This document shows, piece by piece, positions 36,263-44,491 of a stretch of DNA of 49,582 nt. The notes under the pieces were generated by a model. It was not told where the DNA came from and searched no databases. It saw nothing but the letters and a program-made list of their open reading frames with translations. Location: positions 1 through 49,582 of the forward strand of contig DEQR01000061.1 of NCBI GenBank assembly GCA_002360535.1, read 5' to 3'. A program made the position numbers and the translations under genes. The DNA comes from Thiobacillus sp. UBA3361. Lineage in GTDB: Bacteria > Pseudomonadota > Gammaproteobacteria > Burkholderiales > Thiobacillaceae. Each line of letters opens with the position of its first letter. The stretch's first letter is position 1.

Positions 36263-39200
36263 TCAGCGCTTCAATAACCGCATCATCCCGTAATACAGCA
36301 TCGGCGTGGCAAACAGGGTCAACGGCGTGGCCACCAGCAACCCCCATACAATCGCTGCCGCCAGCGGCCCCCAGAGCAGGGATTCGCCACCCAGCCCGAA
36401 GGCCAGGGACACCAGCCCGCCCAGGATGGCGGTGGTGGTGATGAGGATGGGGAGCAGACGGCGGCGGGCGGCATGGAAAGCCGCCGCCAGTGGGCGGAAG
36501 CCGGCCTGCAGGCGGTCGCGGGCGGCAGCCACCAGGACGATGGAGGCGTTAACCGCCACCCCGCCCAGGGCCACGCAGCCGTACAGGGTATAGAGGGACA
36601 GGGGCTGGCCGCTGGCGGCCAGGCCCAGGGCCACCCCGGCGAAGGCCATGGGGGCGGTGGCCAGGATCAGCAGCGGCAGCAGGAAGCTGCCGAACTGGGC
36701 CGCCAGCCACAGGTACATGAGCCCGAGGCCCAGGGCAAACAGCTTCATCAAGGCATCCAGGCTCTCCTTCACGTCCTCCATCTCGCCGCCGAAGGCCAGG
36801 GTGACGCCGGAATACTCGCTTTCCATTTTCGTCCAGGCGGCGCGGATGGCCGCCTCGGCCTCGCGGTTCGACAGGACCGCCTTGTCCAGATCCGCCTGCA
36901 AGGTCACGGCGCGCTGGTAATTGACCCGCCGCGGCTGGCTGGCGGCGGCCTCGAAGTGCAGGGTGAACAACTCGCTGGGCTGTACCGTGCGCCCATCCGG
37001 CAGGTGCCAGGGTTCCTTGAGCCAGGACTGGATCTCCGTATCGCTCATGGACCTGGCGCGAACCACCACGTCCAGCACCTCCTCCCCGTCCACCACCTTG
37101 GCCACCGGCACCCCCTCGAAATGCAGGCGCACCAGGGCAGCGAGGCGGAACGGGTCGAGGCCGGCGCGGGCCGCCACGGCATTGTCCAGGCGCAGGGTGA
37201 CCTGCGGCCGGGCCAGGGCCAGGTCGTCGCGGATGTCGCGCAATGCAGGCATCGACTCCATTTCCCGGCGCAATGCCTCGGCGGCGGCATGCAGACGACC
37301 CAGGTCCGCGCCGCTCAGGCGCGCCTGCACGGCACTCAGGGTGGGCAGATCGGCGGACAGTACCTGGAAGGCGATATTGCGCGCGCCCGGCGTGGACAGC
37401 ACCACCTGCCGCAGGTCGGCCACCAGGCGGGAGACGCTGCGCACCCCTTTTCCCTCGGGGGCCAGGCTGACCGTGACCTGGCCCAGGTGCTCGCCGGTGA
37501 GCAGTTCCGTGGGCGTGAACTGGAGGCCCGCCACGGCCAGGGTGGAACGCAGCTCGCCGGATCGCGTATGGACCTTGACGGTTTCCTCCACCGCCCGCGT
37601 CACCTTCAGCGTTTCCTCCAGGCTGGCGGTGGGGTTCATGGAGACGTTGATGTTGAATACGCGCAGGGGGTCGGAGGCGAACCATTGCACCTTGATGGCC
37701 CCGGCCAGATAGCTGCCGGCGGCCAGGGCAAACACCGCCAACACCCCGGCGGCGGCCAGTGCCGGGCGGCGGAAGGCACGGGCGAGAAGCCGGCCGTAGA
37801 GGCGGCGCAGGACGCGGGCTGCTTGCCGGCGCCACCGCTCGGCGCTGCCGGAGGAGCGGCCCAGGCCGCGCCAGGCGGCCACGTGGGTGGGCAGTATCCA
37901 CAGGGATGCGGCCAGGCTGGCCAGCAGGGTGACGATGACCGTGAGCGGCACCACGAACATGAACTTGCCGAGGATGCCCGGCAACAGCAACAGGGGGGCA
38001 AAGGCCAGCACCGTGGCGAAGATGGAGGCCGTGACCGGCGCGGCCACCTCGCGCAGCGCCGCGCGAACCGCCTCGCCCCTCTCCATGCCCGCGGCCAGGC
38101 GCAGGCTGATGGCCTCGGCCACCACCACCGCGTCGTCCAGGGGGATGCCCAGGACGATGGCCACCCCCAGCAGCACCGAAACGTTCAACGTCTGGCCACC
38201 CAGGTAGAGCAGGAAGAACATGGTGGCGAGTGCGAAGGGCACGCCCAGGCTGACCAGCAGGGCCATGCGCCCGCCCAGGAAGGTCCAGGCGATGATCAGC
38301 ACCAGGACGAGGCCCGCCAGGGCGTTGCTCTCCATGATGCGGATGGCGTGGCGGGTGGTTTCGCTCTGGTCGTCGGCCAGGGTCAGGGCAGCCTGGCCCA
38401 GCTGCCCGTTCTTGCCGGTGATATAGGCCTGGATGCGTTCGGTGAGGGCCAGGGCGTTGATGTTCTCCTGTTTGGTCACAGACAGCAGCACCGCTGGCTT
38501 GCCGTCCAGGCGCACCAACTCATGGGCAGGGGCGACGCCACTGCGCACCTGGGCCAGGTCCCCCAAGCGCACGTGCCCGCCTTCCAGGGCGGCGATGGGG
38601 ATTTCGGCCAGAAAGTCCGGGTTGGCCTGCGCCCCCTGCACGCGCAGGGTGTAGGCCTGGCCGCCCAGTCCCACGTTGCCGGCCGGATAGTCGCGCACCT
38701 GCTCCGCCAGGGTGCGCGCCAGGCTCTCCGGCGACACCGACTGCGCACGCAGCCGGTCGGGATCGAAGCGCACCTGCATCTCCCGCTGCCGCATCCCGTA
38801 GGCCCAGATGCGCCCCACGCCGGGCAGGGCCTCCAGATCGGACTTGACTACGTCGGCCAGCCGGCAGAGCTGGCCCTCCGCCCCCCCGCCGCTCACCACC
38901 ACGATGGCGGTGGGAAAGACGTTGGAGGTGGTCAGCTCGAGGACCTGGGGCGGCAGGGCCTCCTTGGGCAGGTCGGTGACCGATGCGACCTGTATCTCCC
39001 GGGCCAGGTCCTGCAGCCGGCGCTCGAACAGGCCATGCCGGATGTCCCGGAAACGCACCAGCAGGGTGGCCACGTTGTCCCGCGCGCTGGCCGCCACGTA
39101 GCGCACGTCGGCCACCCGCTTGATGGCCGTCTCCAGGGGCAGCACCAGACGGCGTTCCACGTCCTGGGCCGGGGCACCGGGCCAGACCGCGGCCACCGCC

Positions 39201-39328
39201 ACCCAGTTCAGGTTTACCTCCGGGTATTGCGCGCGCGGCATCGCCAAATAGGCCCAGGCACCGCACAGCAGCGCCAGCAGCAGGACCAGGTTGACCAGGT
39301 AGTGGCGTTTTTCCAATGGCTCCGTCAA
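36263..39328 (-). CDS. RND-family efflux pump inner-membrane protein
   Basis: The product, 1021 residues from TTG 39328, is a full-length RND pump (typical 1020-1050). It has a first membrane helix (YLVNLVLLLALLCGAWAYL), the HAE-type start of the porter domain (PRAQYPEVNLNWVAVAA, WPGAPAQDVERRLVLPLE), 12 expected membrane segments, and the proton-relay pair in helix 4 (GIPLDDAVVVAEAI). The TTG start gives a normal length; an ATG at 39523 would run through the divergent gene and add 65 residues unlike the family. No adaptor or outer-membrane channel lies next to it, although a TolC-like and a HlyD-like gene are 5-7 kb away. Substrate unknown; hydrophobic compounds are likely. Confidence 0.9.
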   Translation of the reverse strand: MTEPLEKRHYLVNLVLLLALLCGAWAYLAMPRAQYPEVNLNWVAVAAVWPGAPAQDVERRLVLPLETAIKRVADVRYVAASARDNVATLLVRFRDIRHGLFERRLQDLAREIQVASVTDLPKEALPPQVLELTTSNVFPTAIVVVSGGGAEGQLCRLADVVKSDLEALPGVGRIWAYGMRQREMQVRFDPDRLRAQSVSPESLARTLAEQVRDYPAGNVGLGGQAYTLRVQGAQANPDFLAEIPIAALEGGHVRLGDLAQVRSGVAPAHELVRLDGKPAVLLSVTKQENINALALTERIQAYITGKNGQLGQAALTLADDQSETTRHAIRIMESNALAGLVLVLIIAWTFLGGRMALLVSLGVPFALATMFFLLYLGGQTLNVSVLLGVAIVLGIPLDDAVVVAEAISLRLAAGMERGEAVRAALREVAAPVTASIFATVLAFAPLLLLPGILGKFMFVVPLTVIVTLLASLAASLWILPTHVAAWRGLGRSSGSAERWRRQAARVLRRLYGRLLARAFRRPALAAAGVLAVFALAAGSYLAGAIKVQWFASDPLRVFNINVSMNPTASLEETLKVTRAVEETVKVHTRSGELRSTLAVAGLQFTPTELLTGEHLGQVTVSLAPEGKGVRSVSRLVADLRQVVLSTPGARNIAFQVLSADLPTLSAVQARLSGADLGRLHAAAEALRREMESMPALRDIRDDLALARPQVTLRLDNAVAARAGLDPFRLAALVRLHFEGVPVAKVVDGEEVLDVVVRARSMSDTEIQSWLKEPWHLPDGRTVQPSELFTLHFEAAASQPRRVNYQRAVTLQADLDKAVLSNREAEAAIRAAWTKMESEYSGVTLAFGGEMEDVKESLDALMKLFALGLGLMYLWLAAQFGSFLLPLLILATAPMAFAGVALGLAASGQPLSLYTLYGCVALGGVAVNASIVLVAAARDRLQAGFRPLAAAFHAARRRLLPILITTTAILGGLVSLAFGLGGESLLWGPLAAAIVWGLLVATPLTLFATPMLYYGMMRLLKR

Positions 39329-39365
39329 GGCAGGCTTACTTATACTGTGGTTCCGCAAACGTACT

Positions 39366-39923
39366 ATGAATCGCCGAGTGAAGACACTTTTCAGCTTACT
39401 CCTGGCCATCCTGGCCAGTCTGCCGGCCCTGGTCCAGGCCGCCGAAACCCAGGTCATCGTGCGCCAGGAGGGTATGCTGCTGCGGGTGGAAGGCTGGCTG
39501 ACCACCACGGTGGACGTGAACACGGCCTGGGGCGTGTTGACGGACTATACCCGCTTTCCCGACTTCGTCCCCGGCATCCGCCGCAATCTGGTGGTCGAGT
39601 CGAACGGCAACACAAAACTGATCAACCAGCAGGGCGAATTGGCGGTAGGCAACCTGCGCATGCCTTACGAGGGCACCATGCGCATCGAGGAGGTCCCCGG
39701 CGAGGGCCTGGACATCCTGTTCCTGAGCGGCCTGTTCAAGGACGTGCGCGGCGAATGGCAGGTGGGCCGGGGACGGCCGCTGAAGCTGATCTACCGCATG
39801 AAGATGGACCTGATGAAGACCATCATCCCCGCCCCCCTGGTCTCGCCCATGGCCGAGGCCCAGGTGAGGCTCTGGGTCACGGTCTTCGCCCAGGAGATGG
39901 AGCGCCGCCACGGCAACCGCTGA
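39366..39923 (+). CDS. Secreted SRPBCC (START-like/polyketide-cyclase-like) protein
   Basis: The 185-residue protein has a signal peptide (about 1-25, ending VQAAE) and one SRPBCC barrel: VDVNTAWGVLTDYTRFPDFV, GIRRNLVVES and the C-terminal helix LVSPMAEAQVRLWVTVFAQE. This fold binds hydrophobic ligands in a deep cavity. The gene is divergent from the RND pump with only 37 bases between start codons and is followed by a paralogue. A role in carrying a lipid or hydrophobic pump substrate in the periplasm is an inference from location. Confidence 0.8.
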   Translation: MNRRVKTLFSLLLAILASLPALVQAAETQVIVRQEGMLLRVEGWLTTTVDVNTAWGVLTDYTRFPDFVPGIRRNLVVESNGNTKLINQQGELAVGNLRMPYEGTMRIEEVPGEGLDILFLSGLFKDVRGEWQVGRGRPLKLIYRMKMDLMKTIIPAPLVSPMAEAQVRLWVTVFAQEMERRHGNR

Positions 39924-40066
39924 CGCGGGCCGGTACCCGGCCGTGGCCGGAGGCCTATACTGAAAACTCACACGGACAGGCAGTGACCTACTCAATTACC
40001 TTCACGTTCGATCAAGCTCAGCCGCGCAGCCCTGCCGGCGTGCGGCAACTCTTTTCGTTACCAGCC

Positions 40067-40651
40067 ATGCTGCGGCAGACGCTGCGGGTGGTCGGTCTGC
40101 TGATAGTCGGCACCTCCCTTTGCTGGGCAGGTGCCAAGGTCAAGGCCTCGGTGGGCCTGGACGGCATCACCATCGAGGCGAGCATGGTGGTACGCACGGA
40201 TGCCAGGACCCTGTGGAGTACCCTCACCGACTACGACAAACTGGCCGATTTCATTCCCGACCTGACCCTCAGCCGGGTGGTGTCGCCACCGCCCGCGCGC
40301 CCCAAGCTGGTCGAACAGAAGGCTGACGCCGGCCTGTTCGCCTTCGTCATGCCCGACCATGTGGTGTTGGCCATGGACGAGTATCCCCTCGGCCTGATCC
40401 GGTTCCGCGCGGTGTCCGGCAAGGTGCTCAGCATGACCGGCGAGTGGCGCATCCACGGACAGGGCAATCCGGTGCGGCTGGTCTATACCGCCCGCGTATT
40501 TCCTCTGGTGCCGCCGCCGCCGCTGGTTACCGACTTCTTCATCGAGGATGAAGTGCGCAAGCGTTTCGAAGCGGTGGCCAAGGAGGCCGAGCGGCGCACC
40601 GCCCAGGGGTTGCCCGCGCCCGGACATTATTACGGCCGCGGCGGTATCTGA
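40067..40651 (+). CDS. Second secreted SRPBCC protein
   Basis: The 194-residue protein starts with a signal sequence (LRVVGLLIVGTSLCWAGA) and repeats the SRPBCC pattern of its neighbour (VVRTDARTLWSTLTDYDKLA, DFIPDLTLSRVV, IEDEVRKRFEAVAKEAERR). Identity to the first copy is low outside these parts, so the duplication is old. ATG 40067 is chosen for the signal peptide; a GTG near 39981 would add a polar lead. The very long open frame upstream on this strand is only antisense to the RND gene. Confidence 0.78.
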   Translation: MLRQTLRVVGLLIVGTSLCWAGAKVKASVGLDGITIEASMVVRTDARTLWSTLTDYDKLADFIPDLTLSRVVSPPPARPKLVEQKADAGLFAFVMPDHVVLAMDEYPLGLIRFRAVSGKVLSMTGEWRIHGQGNPVRLVYTARVFPLVPPPPLVTDFFIEDEVRKRFEAVAKEAERRTAQGLPAPGHYYGRGGI

Positions 40652-40659
40652 GCCGCGGC

Positions 40660-40675
40660 GCGGGGAGCGCCCCGC
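40660..40675 (+). terminator. Weak hairpin after the second SRPBCC gene
   Basis: GCGGGG and CCCCGC pair around AGCG, followed by CTACAG and four T. It may be a weak terminator or an extragenic repeat. Confidence 0.4.
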
Positions 40676-40733
40676 CTACAGTTTTCCCCTTGCCGACCGA
40701 TATGGGTTCGTTGGCAACCTCGCAAGTCTTCCC

Positions 40734-41138
40734 ATGAAATATCCGGCCATACTGATCCTCTCCCTCGCCCTGCTGAGCGGTTGCGACCGGCTCTCGGAAC
40801 GCATGGGCATGCCCGATCCGGCCAAGGTGCTGGCCGAAGGCAAGGCCGTGGGCGGCGCCTGCCGGCATGCCGGGCGCGGCCTGGAAGATTGCTACAAGCT
40901 GAATCCGCGCGCGGACAAGGCCGCCGTGTACGAGGGCTGGAAGGAAATGAACGAGTACATGGCCAAGAACAACATGCAGGCCGTGCCGCCCTCACTGGGG
41001 GATGAGGCCGCCGGACATGCCGGGAAACGTCCGGCCGAAACTGAAGCGGCGGCGGCCCACGCCGAACCGGCGGCGGCCGAAGGCAAGGCGGATGCGCCCA
41101 AGAAGGACGGGGCGAAACCCGCCAAGGACGCGCACTAG
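40734..41138 (+). CDS. Small predicted lipoprotein with Ala/Lys-rich tail
   Basis: The 134-residue protein has a lipoprotein signal (LILSLALLSGC, Cys17 as acylation site). The mature part has a short conserved-looking segment (residues 18-90; two more Cys, at GGACRHAGRGLEDC, that could pair) and a low-complexity Ala/Glu/Lys tail that may span the periplasm or touch peptidoglycan. I do not recognise a family. ATG 40734 is fixed by the signal peptide. It converges on the PilZ-like gene. Confidence 0.65.
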   Translation: MKYPAILILSLALLSGCDRLSERMGMPDPAKVLAEGKAVGGACRHAGRGLEDCYKLNPRADKAAVYEGWKEMNEYMAKNNMQAVPPSLGDEAAGHAGKRPAETEAAAAHAEPAAAEGKADAPKKDGAKPAKDAH

Positions 41139-41165
41139 GGTCGAACCGAAGTCACCTTAGGCCCG

Positions 41166-41185
41166 GCGCGCCGATACAGGCGCGC
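41166..41185. terminator. Hairpin between convergent genes
   Basis: GCGCGCC and GGCGCGC pair around GATACA between the lipoprotein gene and the minus-strand PilZ-like gene. No T-tract is present on either side, so termination would be inefficient. Confidence 0.35.
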
Positions 41186-41229
41186 AGTCCGGGCGGCCCC
41201 TATGTTCACCCCCTCCCCGGACGCTCCGC

Positions 41230-42777
41230 TCAGGCCAGGGAAATCCGGTAAATCTCCGCGCTGGGGGTATATTCCAGCTGTTTTTCCGTGCGCACGGTCA
41301 TGGTGCCGTCCACGCTGCGCAGGCTCAGGGTCTGATCCGGCTGCACGCTGCCCGGCGAGGTGATCAGCATCGCCGACTGCTTCAGGGCGCTGGAAGCCTG
41401 CACCAGCAGGCCGGGCCACGGCCGCGCGACGCCCTGCCGGCTGACCTGGACGGGGATGCACTTGGGCGCCAGCAACTGGACTCCGAAGAACAGGTCATTG
41501 CCCTCGGGAACGCGGAACCAGCGCACCAGGCCCACGCTCCAGTGGCCGTTCTCCTGGCGGATGGCGGCCAGCTCGCCGACCTTGATCTGCAGCGCGCTGG
41601 AATCGAGCTTGCGCAGAGCCAGGCCGCCCATGCTGTCGTTCACCGTCTGGCAGCGGAACAGGGGCGAGGCAGGCGTATTGTCGGGCTGCCCGGCCATCAG
41701 GGCGGAACGCTCCGCGGCAGACGGCAGCATATGCTTGTGGATGGTGCGCAGGCCCAGGGCCGCTTCCAGCGTCCTGCCCCCGGCCTGCACCTTGCGGCGC
41801 TGGGACTGGCGCTGGCTGGTGGCGCCCCAGTTGAGCTTCAGGCGACGCAGCATACCCGCGTAGGCGGGGTCCTTGGCCGCCCCGGGCAGACCCAGCTTCT
41901 CCGGGTCCTCGCCGTTCTTCACGTGGTTGGACAGCATGGCCAAATGCTTCACCATCTCCGTGGTGTTGAGCATCAGGTCCCAGCGCGAGTTGATCGGATG
42001 CCGCTCCCAGGCCAGAGGGCGCGGCGGCGCGTCGGTGTTCACCTCGATGATGAACAGCCCCGACTTGCCCTTCTGCTCCTCGGCGGGGAACAGGTGCGCG
42101 AGATTGCTGAAACGGGCAATGATGTCCTTGGCCCACGGCAGTTCGATGTGCGGGAAATGATAGGGATCGGCCAGCGCCGTGAGCAGCATGGTCTTGTAAA
42201 CCTGCTCGATGCTCATGGAGTTCGGACTGCCTTCGGGGATGACGTGCTGAAGGCCGTTGCGCAGGGCATGGTTATAGGTCTGATGGGCATCCACCCAGAT
42301 GCCCGGGGGGATGTTTTCATAGGTCTCGAAGCTGACCTCCAGCGCACCCTGCAGGTTCAGCAACAGCTGCAACATATAGTTTGGCAGGGGCGAACGGCCC
42401 AGCTTGAAGGTCTTGGACAGCCACTCGCTGATGAGCAGTTTGTTCATGGCAGCCGTCTCCAGCTGCAGGCGATGGGCCAGCTGGCGGTTGCGGCGCAGGC
42501 GGGCGGGCAGGGGCAGCGAGGCGGCCACATACTGCTGGCGCAGGGCCTGGATCGTCTCGTCCACCGCCGGGGCGAGCAGTTCGGCCATCCGCGCGCGGTG
42601 GTCGTGGGGGATCTTGGCCCGGTTGGCGGCGGTCAGGTAATCGGACATCTCCTCCGCGGCCTCCACCGGATTGGACAGCGGCACGCGCTTGAGCCAGGCG
42701 GCAACTTGCTTGGGCTTCGTTTCCAGGTTTATATTGCGCGCGGCTTCGATGGTCGGCAGGTCGTACTTGGGCTGCAT
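41230..42777 (-). CDS. Conserved protein of unknown function with a PilZ-like C-terminal region
   Basis: The 515-residue soluble protein does not match a family I can name. The N-terminal two thirds is helical (SNPVEAAEEMSDYLTAANRA, MSIEQVYKTMLLTALADPYH, ARFSNLAHLFPAEEQKGKSG). Around 376-440 there is a beta-rich segment with VNDSMGGLALR, matching the PilZ motif D/N-x-S-x-x-G (N380, S382, G385), then VGLVRWFR and FFGVQLLAPKC, as in PilZ barrels that bind c-di-GMP. The upstream RxxxR half of the motif is not clear. A sigma-70 promoter lies 24-52 bases before the start and AGGGAG serves as ribosome site. A c-di-GMP effector role is an inference. Confidence 0.6.
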   Translation of the reverse strand: MQPKYDLPTIEAARNINLETKPKQVAAWLKRVPLSNPVEAAEEMSDYLTAANRAKIPHDHRARMAELLAPAVDETIQALRQQYVAASLPLPARLRRNRQLAHRLQLETAAMNKLLISEWLSKTFKLGRSPLPNYMLQLLLNLQGALEVSFETYENIPPGIWVDAHQTYNHALRNGLQHVIPEGSPNSMSIEQVYKTMLLTALADPYHFPHIELPWAKDIIARFSNLAHLFPAEEQKGKSGLFIIEVNTDAPPRPLAWERHPINSRWDLMLNTTEMVKHLAMLSNHVKNGEDPEKLGLPGAAKDPAYAGMLRRLKLNWGATSQRQSQRRKVQAGGRTLEAALGLRTIHKHMLPSAAERSALMAGQPDNTPASPLFRCQTVNDSMGGLALRKLDSSALQIKVGELAAIRQENGHWSVGLVRWFRVPEGNDLFFGVQLLAPKCIPVQVSRQGVARPWPGLLVQASSALKQSAMLITSPGSVQPDQTLSLRSVDGTMTVRTEKQLEYTPSAEIYRISLA

Positions 42778-42800
42778 GGTGGCTCCCTGAACATCGGCGC

Positions 42801-42829
42801 ATTGTATTTAAGTCCTTCAGGCCCGTAAA
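42801..42829 (-). promoter_or_regulatory. Sigma-70 promoter of the PilZ-like gene
   Basis: On the minus strand TTTACG, 17 bases, TACAAT. The -10 matches at five of six positions and the -35 at four. The transcript would start near 42794, giving a leader of about 17 bases. Confidence 0.6.
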
Positions 42830-42874
42830 TTTTCCCCACCGATCGTTTCAACACGCCGGACGTCGCGCAACCGC

Positions 42875-43450
42875 ATGAACCTGTTCGAACGACTCCTCGA
42901 GGGTGCCCTGTGGCGCAGCCGCTTCGTGGTGCTGTTCGCTGTCATCGCCAGCATAGCCGCGGCCTTCGCCATCTTCTACATGGCCACCGTGGATGTGGTC
43001 TATCTGGTCGGGCACATCCTGCACTATGCCGACCCGGCCCTGCCCGGCGAGGCACGCAAGGCCCTGCACGACGAGACCATCACCCACGTGGTGGAGGTGG
43101 TGGACGGCTATCTGCTGGGCACGGTCATGCTCATCTTCGCCCTGGGCCTGTACGAGCTGTTCATCAGCGACATCGACGAGGCCAAGGGCAGCAAGGCCTC
43201 CAGCAACATGCTGGTGATCGAGAATCTGGACGACCTGAAGCAGCGTCTGGCCAAGGTCATCATCATGATCCTCATCGTCACCATCTTCGAGCTGGCCCTC
43301 AAACTCAAGGTGGGCGACACCCTGGACCTGCTCTACCTGGCCGGCGCGGTGGCCCTGATCGGGCTGGCCCTGTATCTGACCCACGCCTCCGACGGCCGAC
43401 ATGGCGCGGAGGGAGCCGGTTGCGACCATGGCGTGGGCCATGGGAACTGA
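42875..43450 (+). CDS. YqhA/UPF0114-family membrane protein
   Basis: The 191-residue protein has about four membrane segments (roughly 17-37, 78-97, 128-147, 153-172) and the family pattern SRFVVLFAVIASIAAAF, DGYLLGTVMLIFALGLYELF and ISDIDEA near the middle. The function of this family is not established. It is divergent from the PilZ-like gene and is followed after 54 bases by a thioredoxin-fold gene on the same strand. A His-rich C-terminal tail (HGAEGAGCDHGVGHGN) is unusual and could bind metal. Confidence 0.85.
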   Translation: MNLFERLLEGALWRSRFVVLFAVIASIAAAFAIFYMATVDVVYLVGHILHYADPALPGEARKALHDETITHVVEVVDGYLLGTVMLIFALGLYELFISDIDEAKGSKASSNMLVIENLDDLKQRLAKVIIMILIVTIFELALKLKVGDTLDLLYLAGAVALIGLALYLTHASDGRHGAEGAGCDHGVGHGN

Positions 43451-43504
43451 TTACCGGGCGGCCTGGTCCCAATGTGCCACCGCCCTCATGGGAGACTGCC
43501 GTTC

Positions 43505-43975
43505 ATGCTCAAACGCCTGACCTTACTTCTCTGCCTCTGGGCGCTGGCCCTGTCCGCGCAGGCTTTCAGCCTGACCGATAGCCGGGGCAAGACGCATCGC
43601 CTGTCCGACTACAAGGGCAAGTGGGTGCTGGTCAACTTCTGGGCGACTTGGTGCCCACCCTGTCTGGAGGAAATACCCGATCTGGTCGCCCTGCATGACA
43701 ACAAGAAAAACAATCTGGTGGTGATCGGCGTCGCCCTGGACTACCGCGATCCCAAACAGGTGCTGGACTACGCGGAGCAGATGATGATCAGCTACCCCGT
43801 CATCCTGGGCGATTACAAGATGGCCGCCCAGGTTGGCCAGGTGACCGGCCTGCCCACCACCTATCTCTACAACCCGGACGGCAAGATGGTGGCCTACAAC
43901 GTCGGCGCCCTGACGCGGTCCGCGGTGGAGAGTTATATCAGCAAGAAAGCCGTGGCCGGACGAAAGGAGAAGTGA
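43505..43975 (+). CDS. TlpA-like periplasmic thioredoxin
   Basis: The 156-residue protein has a signal peptide (1-20) and a thioredoxin fold of the TlpA/ResA group: LVNFWATWCPPCLEEIP with the redox pair C50-C53, then VVIGVALDYRD and the cis-Pro loop GLPTTYLYNPDG. Such proteins reduce or form disulfides in the periplasm, often for cytochrome c or metal-protein assembly. The next gene, also thioredoxin-like, starts after 3 bases. ATG 43505 is fixed by the signal peptide. Confidence 0.9.
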   Translation: MLKRLTLLLCLWALALSAQAFSLTDSRGKTHRLSDYKGKWVLVNFWATWCPPCLEEIPDLVALHDNKKNNLVVIGVALDYRDPKQVLDYAEQMMISYPVILGDYKMAAQVGQVTGLPTTYLYNPDGKMVAYNVGALTRSAVESYISKKAVAGRKEK

Positions 43976-43978
43976 CCC

Positions 43979-44491
43979 ATGCGCTGGCTGCTTCTTGCCC
44001 TCGCCCTCCTGTGCGCACCGGCATGGTCGGAGGTGCGCGACCCCGGCACGCATTTCTTCCAACCCAAGCTGGGCGACTTCCAGGGTGAGCTGGAGACGGC
44101 CCGCGCCGAGGGCAAGCAGGGCGTTCTCATCATGTATGAACTGGATGATTGCCCATTCTGCCATCGCATGAAGCGCACCATCCTCAACCAGTCCGAGGTG
44201 CAGGACTACTTCCGCAAACACTTTCTGATCTACACCGTCGATATCAAGGGTGACGCGCCGATGACCGATTTCCAGGGCCGCCAGACCACGGAAAAGGCCT
44301 TCGCCCTGGAGCAGCGCGCCCGTGCCACTCCGGTATTTATCTTCTACGACCTGCAGGGCAATGTGACGACCCGCTTCACCGGCGCCACCCAGAGCGCCGC
44401 CGAGTTCATGCTCCTGGGCCGCTACGTGGTCGATGGCGTCTTCAAGGGGCAGCCCTTCAGCGCATACAAACGCCAGCAAGCCAGCCCATGA
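43979..44491 (+). CDS. SoxW-like thioredoxin-fold protein
   Basis: The 170-residue protein has a signal peptide (1-17) and a thioredoxin fold with C58-P-F-C61 in YELDDCPFCHRMKR, close to SoxW and other thioredoxin_2-type proteins, and the loop ATPVFIFYDLQGNV. In sulfur oxidisers SoxW helps keep Sox proteins reduced; no sox gene is in this window, so that role is not shown. It overlaps the TolC-like gene by 4 bases, making redox and export genes one transcription unit. Confidence 0.85.
   Translation: MRWLLLALALLCAPAWSEVRDPGTHFFQPKLGDFQGELETARAEGKQGVLIMYELDDCPFCHRMKRTILNQSEVQDYFRKHFLIYTVDIKGDAPMTDFQGRQTTEKAFALEQRARATPVFIFYDLQGNVTTRFTGATQSAAEFMLLGRYVVDGVFKGQPFSAYKRQQASP

Noticed and set aside
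36473..40066. Open frame of over 1190 codons on the plus strand opposite the RND gene
   Set aside because: It is antisense to a full-length RND pump and has the low-complexity Gly/His/Gln/Ala composition of a GC-rich shadow. Only its last part (40067-40651) is a real gene.
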